Below, in pieces: positions 51,853 to 59,403 of a DNA stretch of 64,000 nt (positions are counted from its first letter, which is position 1; every line of letters starts with the position of its first letter). Source of the stretch: SPJN01 sp965229935. GTDB taxonomy: Bacteria; Pseudomonadota; Alphaproteobacteria; SPJN01. The stretch is taken from the NCBI GenBank assembly GCA_965229935.1, contig CBDDKB010000002.1, positions 186,001-250,000 on the forward strand, given 5' to 3'. The translations under genes and the position numbers were made by a program. The notes below the pieces were generated by a model, which searched no databases, was not told where the DNA came from, and was given only the letters and a program-made list of their open reading frames with translations.

Positions 51853-53506
51853 AAAGCGCCTCCTTAAAGGGGTCGAGGCCAACGCGGCCAACATAGGACA
51901 GGAATGATTCTTCCTTGCTGTCGCGCCCATTCACATAGGTTGTGACAATGGTTTCGACCGCATCGGCAACTTCGTCATAGCCGAATGCACGGCCAACGAT
52001 TTTGCCGACGGCAGCATTTTCGTCTGCTGAACCACCCAAAGTGATCTGGTAATATTCGGTGCCTTTTTTATCGACACCCAAAATCCCGATATGACCAACA
52101 TGGTGGTGACCGCAGGCATTGATGCAGCCTGAAATTTTGATCTTCAACTCACCAATATCATGTTGGCGGCTTAGATCAGCAAAGCGCGCATCAATCATCT
52201 GCCCCACAGGGATAGAGCGGGCATTGGCAAGGTTGCAGTAATCAAGGCCGGGGCACACGATCATATCGGTGACAAGGCCCAGATTGGCTGTACCAAGATC
52301 AAGGTGATCCAGCGCCTGCCAAAGTGCATAAAGGTCATCAAGCTTGACGTGCGGCAGAACAAGGTTTTGTTCGTGCGTGACGCGAATGTCAGAGAAGCTG
52401 TAACGATCAGCAAGATCGGCAACCAAATCCATCTGTTCTGATGTTGCGTCGCCCGGAATGCCGCCCGCAGGCTTCAACGAAATATTGGCGATGGCATAGC
52501 CCGGCACCTTATGGGTGGCGATATTAGTTGCTGCCCATGCTGCAAAGCGTGTGTCCTTTGCCTTTGCGTCTTCAAAACTTGCGCTTGTCGCCGCCAGATT
52601 TTCATAGGCCGGGTCAGTGAAGAAGGCCGCAACGCGTGAAAATTCTTCGTCCCGCAGGCGGAATTGATCATAAGCGTGCTGTTTCACTGCCGCAAATTCT
52701 TCGTCCACCAGACGGGTGAATTCTTCAACGCCGGTTTCATTTACCGTGATTTTGATCCGCGCCTTGTAAAGATTATCGCGGCGGCCCAGCATGTTATAGG
52801 TGCGCAGTACCGCTTCGAGATAGCAAATCAAATCCTGACGGGGGACAAAGCTGTTCAGCTTTTTCGCGATAACGGGCGTGCGGCCCTGTCCGCCGCCAAC
52901 CCATACAGCATAGCCGATTTCGCCATCATCATTCTTAACGATTTCGATGCCGATATCATGAAAGCGCATGGCGGCGCGGTCATTTTCCGTTGCGGTGATG
53001 GCAATTTTGAACTTGCGCGGCAGGAATGAAAATTCCGGATGGAAGGTTGACCATTGGCGCAAAACCTCACCCGTGATGCGGGGGTCTTCGACCTCTTCTG
53101 GTGTCGCACCGGCATACTGGTCAGTTGTGATGTTGCGAATGCAGTTGCCGCTGGTTTGGATGGCGTGCATCTCAACCTCTGAGAGGTCATTCAACAATTC
53201 CGGCACGTCATCAAGACGCGGCCAGTTAAACTGAATGTTCTGGCGCGTGGTAAAGTGGCCATAGCCTTTGTCATATTTGCGGGCGCAATCGGCCAGCATG
53301 CGCATCTGACCGCCGTTCAACGTGCCATAGGGAACTGCAACACGCAGCATATAGGCATGCAACTGCAGATAAAGGCCGTTCATCAACCGGTGGGGGCGAA
53401 ACTCTTCTTCCAGCAGCTTGCCTTCGGTGCGCCGTTCAACCTGTCCGCGGAACTGGCTAACCCGTTCGCTTATAAGTCCGTTATCGAATTGATCATATTG
53501 ATACAT
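51839..53506 (-). CDS. cysI: Assimilatory sulfite reductase, siroheme/[4Fe-4S] subunit
   Basis: A 555-residue nitrite/sulfite reductase-type hemoprotein. Cluster and siroheme ligands lie in CPGLDYCNLANARSIPVG and KISGCINACGHHHVGHIGIL; the N-terminal HFTTRQNIQFNWPRLDDVPE and QTSGNCIRNITTD bind siroheme and substrate. It reduces sulfite to sulfide with six electrons. No CysJ flavoprotein is adjacent, so ferredoxin or another donor probably supplies electrons. Some relatives are called nitrite reductases; the DUF2849/DUF934 neighbours favour sulfite. Confidence 0.93.
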   Translation of the reverse strand: MYQYDQFDNGLISERVSQFRGQVERRTEGKLLEEEFRPHRLMNGLYLQLHAYMLRVAVPYGTLNGGQMRMLADCARKYDKGYGHFTTRQNIQFNWPRLDDVPELLNDLSEVEMHAIQTSGNCIRNITTDQYAGATPEEVEDPRITGEVLRQWSTFHPEFSFLPRKFKIAITATENDRAAMRFHDIGIEIVKNDDGEIGYAVWVGGGQGRTPVIAKKLNSFVPRQDLICYLEAVLRTYNMLGRRDNLYKARIKITVNETGVEEFTRLVDEEFAAVKQHAYDQFRLRDEEFSRVAAFFTDPAYENLAATSASFEDAKAKDTRFAAWAATNIATHKVPGYAIANISLKPAGGIPGDATSEQMDLVADLADRYSFSDIRVTHEQNLVLPHVKLDDLYALWQALDHLDLGTANLGLVTDMIVCPGLDYCNLANARSIPVGQMIDARFADLSRQHDIGELKIKISGCINACGHHHVGHIGILGVDKKGTEYYQITLGGSADENAAVGKIVGRAFGYDEVADAVETIVTTYVNGRDSKEESFLSYVGRVGLDPFKEALYDTE

Positions 53507-53517
53507 GGGGAATATCC

Positions 53518-53868
53518 TTATGCCGCCTGATCGACAGGTCCGGGGCGCAGGCCCGATTGTTTGCCAAGATCGGTGCGGATGGTCGGGCCCTTGGCGCGAA
53601 TGATTTCACGCTGGGAGATGGCGCGGATCGTGCCGTCCTCGTCCCGCTCGACCGGAAATAGATAGGGGGCAACAACATCATTGCCGTTTTCTTCGCGTGT
53701 CACGCGTTCTTCAAGAGCGGCCAGCTCACCCTCGTCAGCGGCGAGCAGTGCATCCTGCAGGTTCAGGGACCAGTCGCCACGACATGACCAGTAAACCACA
53801 TCCCCACTAAGCAGTAGGTTGGCTGTCAGCGCCTGCAGCGCGGCATGCTTTGTATTCATGTTGGCCAT
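53518..53868 (-). CDS. DUF2849 domain protein (sulfite reductase operon)
   Basis: A 116-residue protein of the DUF2849 family: ALTANLLLSGDVVYWSCRGD and VVAPYLFPVERDEDGTIRAI. It precedes cysI in most alphaproteobacterial sulfite reductase operons; its role is unknown. I start at the ATG at 53868, eight bases after GAGGG; upstream ATGs at 53898 lack such a site. It ends 11 bases before cysI. Confidence 0.88.
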   Translation of the reverse strand: MANMNTKHAALQALTANLLLSGDVVYWSCRGDWSLNLQDALLAADEGELAALEERVTREENGNDVVAPYLFPVERDEDGTIRAISQREIIRAKGPTIRTDLGKQSGLRPGPVDQAA

Positions 53869-54221
53869 AATCTTGTCCCTCAAAGAAACTGTGTTCATCG
53901 TGGAATATAGGATATTTGGGATATTATTTCAATTATTTGTGTGAAATAAAATAAATAACATATAATTAGTGTTAAATTAGAAAATGGCGGTTTCCAGCCA
54001 ATTATGCGATTTTGTCGTCGAAATGGTGGGGATTATAGAGTCGCGCAGATTGCCGCAAGGGATGATGATTATCTGTCAGATGCGGCGATTGGGGCGTTTT
54101 CAGGCCATTGCGCTTTGAATGATCCCTGTTATTGTGCTGCGCAACAAATAACTGACAATTCTGCAAAAAAGCCCTATGGCGCATTTTGGCCGGGGCTTTT
54201 GCATTTATGGGCTGACCTTCA
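53869..54221. other. 353-bp AT-rich gap between the sulfite reductase operon and the glycosyltransferase cluster
   Basis: The first 130 bases are strongly AT-rich and must hold the cys operon promoter on the minus strand; repeats ATATCC, ATATCC and ATATTCC occur there at 8-9 base steps (53901-53925). A hairpin AAAAGCCC/GGGCTTTT lies at 54167-54174 and 54193-54200, with T-runs on both strands. A 73-codon frame from 54004 has no ribosome-binding site or recognisable product and is not called. No tRNA is seen. Confidence 0.5.
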
Positions 54222-55469
54222 ATGAGCCAACCCCTTAAAATTTGCCTGCTTGGCTACCGTTCACAACCATTTTCGGGCGGTCAGGGCATTTATATTCGCT
54301 ATTTGGCGCATGCCCTTCGTGACTTGGGTCATGAGGTGACTGTGATCTCTGGCGAACCTTACCCTCATCTTGATGATGACATCACGCTGGTTAAGTTGCC
54401 GGGCTTGAATCTGTTTGCTGCCGAAAACGCCATGAAGGCGTTGCGTTGGCATCATTTCAAGGACCGCATCGACCTGTTTGAGTGGTGGAGCCATAATACA
54501 GGCGGTTTCCCTGAACCCTATACGTTTGGGGAACGGTTGGTCCGCTGGTTTAAAAAGAATAAGCCGGACTTCGACATTATACACGACAATCAGTGTCTGG
54601 CCCCCGGTCTGCTAAAGCTTGAAAAGATGGGCTATCCCGTTGTCACAACGATCCATCACCCGATTACGGTTGATCGTGACATCGCTATTAATGTGGCGCC
54701 GGATTGGAAATATCGTTTGTTGGCAAAACGCTGGCATTCATTCCTGACCATGCAGATCAAGGTCGCCCGCAAGCTAAAACATATTCTGACAGTTTCAGAA
54801 TGTTCAAAGCGTGATATTGCGCGCGATTTCAATGTCAGCCCCGATCAGATGACGGTTGTGCTGAACGGTATTGATAGCGAGATTTTCTCGCCCCGCCCGT
54901 CAGTCACAAGAAAATCAAATCGGCTGATGACCATTGCAAGCGCGGATCACCCGCTAAAGGGGCTGAACTATCTAATCGATGCGCTGGCCATATTGCGCAA
55001 GGACAGGGCTGATCTGGAATTGACAGTTATTGGCGCGCCAAAGCCGGGCGGGCCAACCGAAACCCAGATCAAATCACTCGGGCTTGAGGATGCGATTACC
55101 TTCCGCCACGGGCTTAAGCCTGAAGAGATTGTCGATCTGTGGGCAGAGGCGACGATTGCCGTTTCCCCCAGCGTTTATGAGGGCTTTGGCCTGCCAGCGG
55201 GTGAAGCAATGGCCTGCGGCGTGCCCTTGGTATCCGCCGCTGGCGGGGCCCTACCCGAAGTGGTGGGGGATGCGGGCATTGTTGTTCCTGTGCGGGATGC
55301 AGGTGCCTTGGCACGGGAAATCGGTGGGCTTCTTGATGACCCTGTGCGCCGTGACCACCTTGCCAAAATGGGGCGTGACAGGATATTGAACGCCTTTACA
55401 TGGAAACGCGCGGCGGAACAAAGCGTCGCGCTATATGAAACAGCAATTAATCAGGCCAGAAACGCGTAA
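54222..55469 (+). CDS. Family 4 (GT-B) glycosyltransferase
   Basis: A 415-residue retaining glycosyltransferase. The acceptor domain begins ICLLGYRSQPFSGGQGIYIR; the donor domain has VVLNGIDSEIF, and PSVYEGFGLPAGEAMACGVP carries the E-x7-E nucleotide-sugar motif, followed by PEVVGDAGIVV. It transfers a sugar from a nucleotide donor, probably onto a lipid or polysaccharide. It opens a three-gene operon with a methyltransferase 2 bases downstream and a toroid protein. Confidence 0.92.
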   Translation: MSQPLKICLLGYRSQPFSGGQGIYIRYLAHALRDLGHEVTVISGEPYPHLDDDITLVKLPGLNLFAAENAMKALRWHHFKDRIDLFEWWSHNTGGFPEPYTFGERLVRWFKKNKPDFDIIHDNQCLAPGLLKLEKMGYPVVTTIHHPITVDRDIAINVAPDWKYRLLAKRWHSFLTMQIKVARKLKHILTVSECSKRDIARDFNVSPDQMTVVLNGIDSEIFSPRPSVTRKSNRLMTIASADHPLKGLNYLIDALAILRKDRADLELTVIGAPKPGGPTETQIKSLGLEDAITFRHGLKPEEIVDLWAEATIAVSPSVYEGFGLPAGEAMACGVPLVSAAGGALPEVVGDAGIVVPVRDAGALAREIGGLLDDPVRRDHLAKMGRDRILNAFTWKRAAEQSVALYETAINQARNA

Positions 55470-55471
55470 CA

Positions 55472-56194
55472 ATGCTGACAGTAAAATTTGACATTATCGG
55501 TCTGAAAGACGGTGAACGGATCCTTGATCTTGGCTGTGGCGAGGGGCGTCATACGCACGCCATGTTTGCCGCTGCCAATTGCCATGCAGTCGGTGTTGAT
55601 CTTGGCTTTGCCGATGTCCACAAAACCCGCCAAGCCTTTTGGGATGCCTATGGTGTGCCGCCGCTTGAAGATCAGCAGTGGTCAGTATCGGTTGCCGATG
55701 CGTTGCGCTTACCATTCCCGGATGCAAGCTTTGACAAGGTGATTTGTTCTGAGGTGCTGGAACATATTCCTGACTATGAATCTGCCTTGGACGAAATCTA
55801 TCGTATCTTGAAGCCGGGCGGCGTGTTCGCAGCATCCGTCCCACGCGAAGGGCCGGAAAAAATTTGCTGGGCCTTGTCTGAAGATTATCACAATGAACCG
55901 GGCGGCCATGTGCGCATTTTCACGGCCAAGGGGTTTAAGGCTGATATCGAAAAACGTGGCTTTAGAGCCTATGCCAAACATTGGGCCCATGCCCTGCATT
56001 CACCCTATTGGTGGCTGCGTTGCGCATTCTATGACACGCAGGATACCAACAAGGCCGTTGCGCTTTATAAGCGGTTCTTGGAATGGGATCTGCTTGAAGG
56101 GCCGTGGCTGACGCGAACCTTGGAAAAAATTCTGAACCCACTGATTGGCAAGTCTGTCGTCTTTTACTTCCGCAAGGCTGGTGAGACAGGCTGA
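55472..56194 (+). CDS. Class I SAM-dependent methyltransferase
   Basis: A 240-residue methyltransferase: motif I ERILDLGCGEGRHTHA, motif II region ADALRLPFPDASFDKVICSE, then YRILKPGGVFAASVPREGP. It matches Methyltransf_11 and is probably a methylase of a small molecule, sugar or lipid. It starts 2 bases after the glycosyltransferase stop and its TGA overlaps the next ATG, so the three genes are made together. Substrate unknown. Confidence 0.88.
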   Translation: MLTVKFDIIGLKDGERILDLGCGEGRHTHAMFAAANCHAVGVDLGFADVHKTRQAFWDAYGVPPLEDQQWSVSVADALRLPFPDASFDKVICSEVLEHIPDYESALDEIYRILKPGGVFAASVPREGPEKICWALSEDYHNEPGGHVRIFTAKGFKADIEKRGFRAYAKHWAHALHSPYWWLRCAFYDTQDTNKAVALYKRFLEWDLLEGPWLTRTLEKILNPLIGKSVVFYFRKAGETG

Positions 56195-57270
56195 TGAAAA
56201 ACCTCTACCTCTCAAAAGGTGCCTTTCCGGCCAAAATATTTGAACCAACGCTGGATTATATCCGCAAGGTTCAGGCCGCTGATGGTGCCATCGCGTGGGA
56301 GGATGGGGCCAAGTTCGACGTTTGGGATCATATTGAATCTGCCATGGGACTGACCATTGGCGGCGACTATGACAATGCGCGGCGGGCCTATGATTGGCTG
56401 GTGCGCAATCAAATGTCTGATGGCACATGGTGGGCTGAATATCGCAATGGCATCATTGTTGACGCAACGCGCAAGGAAACAAATTTTTGTGCCTATGTGG
56501 CAACTGGCATTTGGCATTATTATCTGGTGACAGATGACAAGGCAGCGGCGCTATCCTATTGGCCCATGGTCAAAAAGGCTGTCGATTTCGTTGTCGGGTT
56601 GCAGGAAGAAAGCGGGGTTATCCCCTGGGCGGGGGAGCCTGATGGCGGTCCCTGCGATGATGCGCTGATTACCGGCTGCTCCTCAATTTACAAAAGCTTA
56701 GAATGTGCGTGGCAATTGTCTGTCCTTGCGGATGAGCCGCGTCAGGACTGGCTTGAGGCACGCGGTAAGCTTGGTGATGCGTTACGCAATGCACCCGATC
56801 AATTTGACCGCACATGGGAAAGCAAGGCGCGTTTTTCCATGGATTGGTTCTACCCAGTTCTGACAGGCGTCTATCGCGGTCAGGCTGCCAAGGCACGCCT
56901 TGCCGAACGCTGGGATGAATTTGTCGTTGATGGCATGGGTTGCCGTTGTGTGAATGACGAACCTTGGGTGACATTCGCTGAATCGTGCGAGCTTGTGTTG
57001 GCATTGCTAGCCAACGGGCAAACAGACAAAGCGGCCCAAGTCTATAGCTGGTTGCATCAATGGCGCGATGATGATGGTGCCTATTGGATGGGCTATCAAT
57101 TCGTCGAAGATATTGTCTGGCCTGAGGAACGCCCCACATGGACTGCAGCCGCAATCTTGCTTGCGGCCGATGCCCTGACCCATCACACAGGCGCGGCTGA
57201 GCTGTTTACCAGCGTGTCGCTGTCAGAAGATGAAGATGCGTTTGATCCTGCCTATGGCGCGGCTGAGTAA
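56194..57270 (+). CDS. Alpha/alpha-toroid protein related to prenyltransferase/terpene-cyclase repeats
   Basis: A 358-residue soluble protein made of helical repeats with aromatic/DG motifs: QAADGAIAWEDGAKFDVWDH, RNQMSDGTWWAEYRNG, LQEESGVIPWAGEPDGG and WRDDDGAYWMGYQF. These resemble the QW-type repeats of alpha/alpha barrels (prenyltransferase, squalene cyclase, six-hairpin glycosidase). The DxDD motif of class II terpene cyclases is not seen, so catalysis of that kind is doubtful. Coupled to a glycosyltransferase and a methyltransferase, it may act on a glycosylated lipid. Function is unproven. Confidence 0.7.
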   Translation: MKNLYLSKGAFPAKIFEPTLDYIRKVQAADGAIAWEDGAKFDVWDHIESAMGLTIGGDYDNARRAYDWLVRNQMSDGTWWAEYRNGIIVDATRKETNFCAYVATGIWHYYLVTDDKAAALSYWPMVKKAVDFVVGLQEESGVIPWAGEPDGGPCDDALITGCSSIYKSLECAWQLSVLADEPRQDWLEARGKLGDALRNAPDQFDRTWESKARFSMDWFYPVLTGVYRGQAAKARLAERWDEFVVDGMGCRCVNDEPWVTFAESCELVLALLANGQTDKAAQVYSWLHQWRDDDGAYWMGYQFVEDIVWPEERPTWTAAAILLAADALTHHTGAAELFTSVSLSEDEDAFDPAYGAAE

Positions 57271-57284
57271 TTAGTTCCTGTAAC

Positions 57285-57371
57285 GTCACCCCGGACAAGC
57301 GATAGTGCGATCCGGGGTCCATAGTGAATTTCAAATGCTGTAATGGATGCCGGATCAAGTCCGGCATGACG
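57285..57371. repeat. Dispersed palindromic repeat of the type common in alphaproteobacterial intergenic regions
   Basis: Two palindromes lie side by side: CCCCGGA...TCCGGGG (about 57291-57319) and TGCCGGA-TCAAG-TCCGGCA (57348-57366), with the phrase ATGGATGCCGGATCAAG. Elements of this kind occur in many copies between genes in several alphaproteobacteria. It follows the toroid gene by 15 bases and could also end its transcript. Confidence 0.75.
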
Positions 57372-57530
57372 GCGTGGATTGAGGCTTAATGCGCCGTAAG
57401 ACGCCCAGCGTTTTCACGCGATCCACATCCTCGAATAGTCCTGATGCAATCGCGCTTTCCAGCGTAGGGACCAAATTATTTGGGCCCGAAGCGATAAAGA
57501 AAGCCGCGCAAAAATGAAGATTGCGTCAGG
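57355..57530 (-). pseudogene. Methyltransferase gene-tail fragment, unit A
   Basis: Read on the minus strand this encodes LESAIASGLFEDVDRVKTLG and then VLRRI, the same ending as the intact methyltransferase, joined upstream to a 91-bp block (57440-57530). One base is missing at the stop codon, so the frame continues into the palindromic repeat to a TGA at 57355-57357. It has no start and is a remnant or silent cassette. Confidence 0.75.
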
Positions 57531-57747
57531 GGTTAAACCCGCCGTAAAACGCCCAAGGTTTTTACCCTTGCAATATCCTCGAACAAACCTGATGCAATCG
57601 CGCTTTCCAGTGTAGGGACCAAATTATTTGGGCCCGAAGCGATAAAGAAAGCCGCGCAAAAATGAAGATTGCGTCAGGGGTTAAATGCGCCGTAGGACGC
57701 CCAGCGTTTTCACGCGATCCACATCCTCGAATAGCCCTGACGCAATC
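57386..57747. repeat. 148-bp-period array of gene tails and 91-bp blocks with inverted-repeat ends
   Basis: Three gene tails of about 57 bp (units A, B and the intact gene end) alternate with two nearly identical 91-bp blocks at 57440-57530 and 57588-57678. Each block is bounded by an imperfect 12-bp inverted repeat: CCTGATGCAATC at one end and GATTGCGTCAGG at the other. The sequence CCTGACGCAATC also occurs at the matching point inside the intact gene (57736-57747). Confidence 0.85.
57533..57678 (-). pseudogene. Methyltransferase gene-tail fragment, unit B
   Basis: The minus strand encodes LESAIASGLFEDIARVKTLG and then VLRRV-stop, a diverged copy of the same gene end, joined to a 91-bp block (57588-57678) that differs from the block of unit A at about one position. 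It has no start codon or promoter of its own. Confidence 0.75.
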
Positions 57748-58304
57748 GCGTGTTTATATATCGTATAGGGGGCTTGGCCGCCTTCATCCGGGTTTTCAAA
57801 AATATCATGAATGCACAGGGTGCCACCGACACGGACATGATGCGCCCATGAACGCCAGTCGGTCAAAGCCTGTTCCAGTGAATGGCCGCCATCAATAAAC
57901 AGCATGGAAAGAGGCGTCTGCCAAAACCGCGCCATGGTTCCTGAATCTGCGACCAGCGGCACAACAGTCCCTTCGAGCCCCGCGCGGAATATTGCCCTGC
58001 GGAAATAGGGCAGGGAATCCATCCGCTCAATCTCATCATCATAAAGCTCGGCATCGTGATAGCCTTCGCCTTTTTGATGTTCCTCAGACCCGCGATGATG
58101 GTCGAGCGCATAGACCTGCCCATTTTGCTGGGCTGCGGCCTTGCCAAGATAGATAGTGCTTTTCCCGCAATAGGACCCAACTTCCAATATCGGCCCAAAA
58201 GGCGCGGCGTCATAGGCAGCATTATAAAGTGCCTCGCCCTCTGCTGGGTCAAGAAAGCCTTTTACCTGATCAATGGGATAGTCAAATGGGGTCGGGGCAG
58301 CCAT
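57681..58304 (-). CDS. Class I SAM-dependent methyltransferase (Methyltransf_24 type)
   Basis: A 207-residue protein: GPILEVGSYCGKSTIYLGKA is motif I, VYALDHHRGSEEHQ follows, and LSMLFIDGGHSLEQALTDWR is the metal-region segment of O-methyltransferase-like Methyltransf_24 proteins. I start at the ATG at 58304, five bases after GAGG. It faces the three-gene cluster and may act in the same pathway. Its last 19 codons are duplicated twice downstream in the repeat array, so its C-terminus may have been exchanged. Confidence 0.85.
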   Translation of the reverse strand: MAAPTPFDYPIDQVKGFLDPAEGEALYNAAYDAAPFGPILEVGSYCGKSTIYLGKAAAQQNGQVYALDHHRGSEEHQKGEGYHDAELYDDEIERMDSLPYFRRAIFRAGLEGTVVPLVADSGTMARFWQTPLSMLFIDGGHSLEQALTDWRSWAHHVRVGGTLCIHDIFENPDEGGQAPYTIYKHAIASGLFEDVDRVKTLGVLRRI

Positions 58305-58391
58305 GGGGGCCTCACACAAAATTAAGAAAGCTGGATCGCATGTAGCGGTCCAGCCTTCCAAGGTCAAGCGGTGGTGTGAGGAGTGGGGAGA

Positions 58392-59270
58392 TTACCGCTC
58401 GTCCGGATTGCGCCAAACGCTGATTTCTTCGTCAATATCGGCTTCAAAGTCGCTATGCCCGCGCAGATCGGTCGGCGCGCCGTAATCATAGTCGCCATAC
58501 TGATAATTATTGTCATAGCTGTGATTATAACTTGCCTTGGCGCTGCCAGAGGCGCGGATTGACCGGCGGATTTCGTCGCGATCCAGCTTGTCATCATTGT
58601 TTGTGTCGGTGCGGTTGAAGCGCGCCCATTGGGCATTGACGAATTCTAGACGCGACAGGCTGCCATCGCGGTTCCTATCTGCTTTTTTAAGGGCCCGCTT
58701 TGCCATGGCATAGTGGCGGTCTTCATCATCATGGTTCGCCTTGTGATGATTGTGATTGGTCAGAAACTCGTCCTTGCTGAGGTATCCATCACCATTGCCA
58801 TCCAGTGTTTCAAAATGGTTGAGCAGTTTGCGGTCGCGTTTGTCGTGTGTCATGTCTTTGTCGTGATGGCGCGTGTGCTTTCCATCCAGAAACTCGCCCC
58901 TGTCGATCATGTCGTCGCGATTATAGTCAAGATCGTCAAAGTGATCGCGCATGCGATTGCGCATGTCACGTTTCTCTTTTTTCATTTTTTTGGCGGCCAG
59001 TTTTTGCGGGCCCTTAACAAGGTCCTCGACCGAGATGCCGGGTTCATCATCGGTAAATTCCAGCTTGCGATATAGTTTGTCATAAAAATCTTTCGCCTCT
59101 GCACGCGTAATAACGGCGTCGCGATTATCGTCCATCGCTTCAAGCTGTGCATTGACGGAGCCATAGGCACCAAGCGAAGCGCCGCCATTATTGCTTCCAG
59201 CGTGGGCGACGCTCATGCTTGCTACCAAAATGGCTGATGCGCTGATTAGGCTGCCTGCAAGATTATTCAT
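58392..59270 (-). CDS. Exported EF-hand calcium-binding protein
   Basis: A 292-residue protein with a signal peptide (cleavage about residue 24, after AHA). Five EF-hand loops are visible: 47-58, 115-126, 157-168, 198-209 and 222-233, each with Asp at 1 and Glu at 12; the third (DGNGDGYLSKDE) is canonical, the others have minor changes. The regions between are Lys/Arg- and His-rich. The Tyr/Asn-rich end is acidic. It probably binds calcium in the periplasm; its partner is unknown. It stands alone. Confidence 0.88.
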   Translation of the reverse strand: MNNLAGSLISASAILVASMSVAHAGSNNGGASLGAYGSVNAQLEAMDDNRDAVITRAEAKDFYDKLYRKLEFTDDEPGISVEDLVKGPQKLAAKKMKKEKRDMRNRMRDHFDDLDYNRDDMIDRGEFLDGKHTRHHDKDMTHDKRDRKLLNHFETLDGNGDGYLSKDEFLTNHNHHKANHDDEDRHYAMAKRALKKADRNRDGSLSRLEFVNAQWARFNRTDTNNDDKLDRDEIRRSIRASGSAKASYNHSYDNNYQYGDYDYGAPTDLRGHSDFEADIDEEISVWRNPDER

Positions 59271-59403
59271 TCTCTTTCTCCTTAATCGCGCAGGGATGCG
59301 CTTTAGTCATCGGCCATTGTCTGTCGCATTCGGGCAAGAATGGGGCAAGTTCAGGACAAAGATAAGATTGGAGTAAGATTGACAGCTTTCAGGGGGCGCG
59401 CAC

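Noticed and set aside
54004..54225. 73-codon frame on the plus strand upstream of the glycosyltransferase
   Set aside because: No ribosome-binding site, composition unlike a protein, contains the hairpin, and no recognisable motif.
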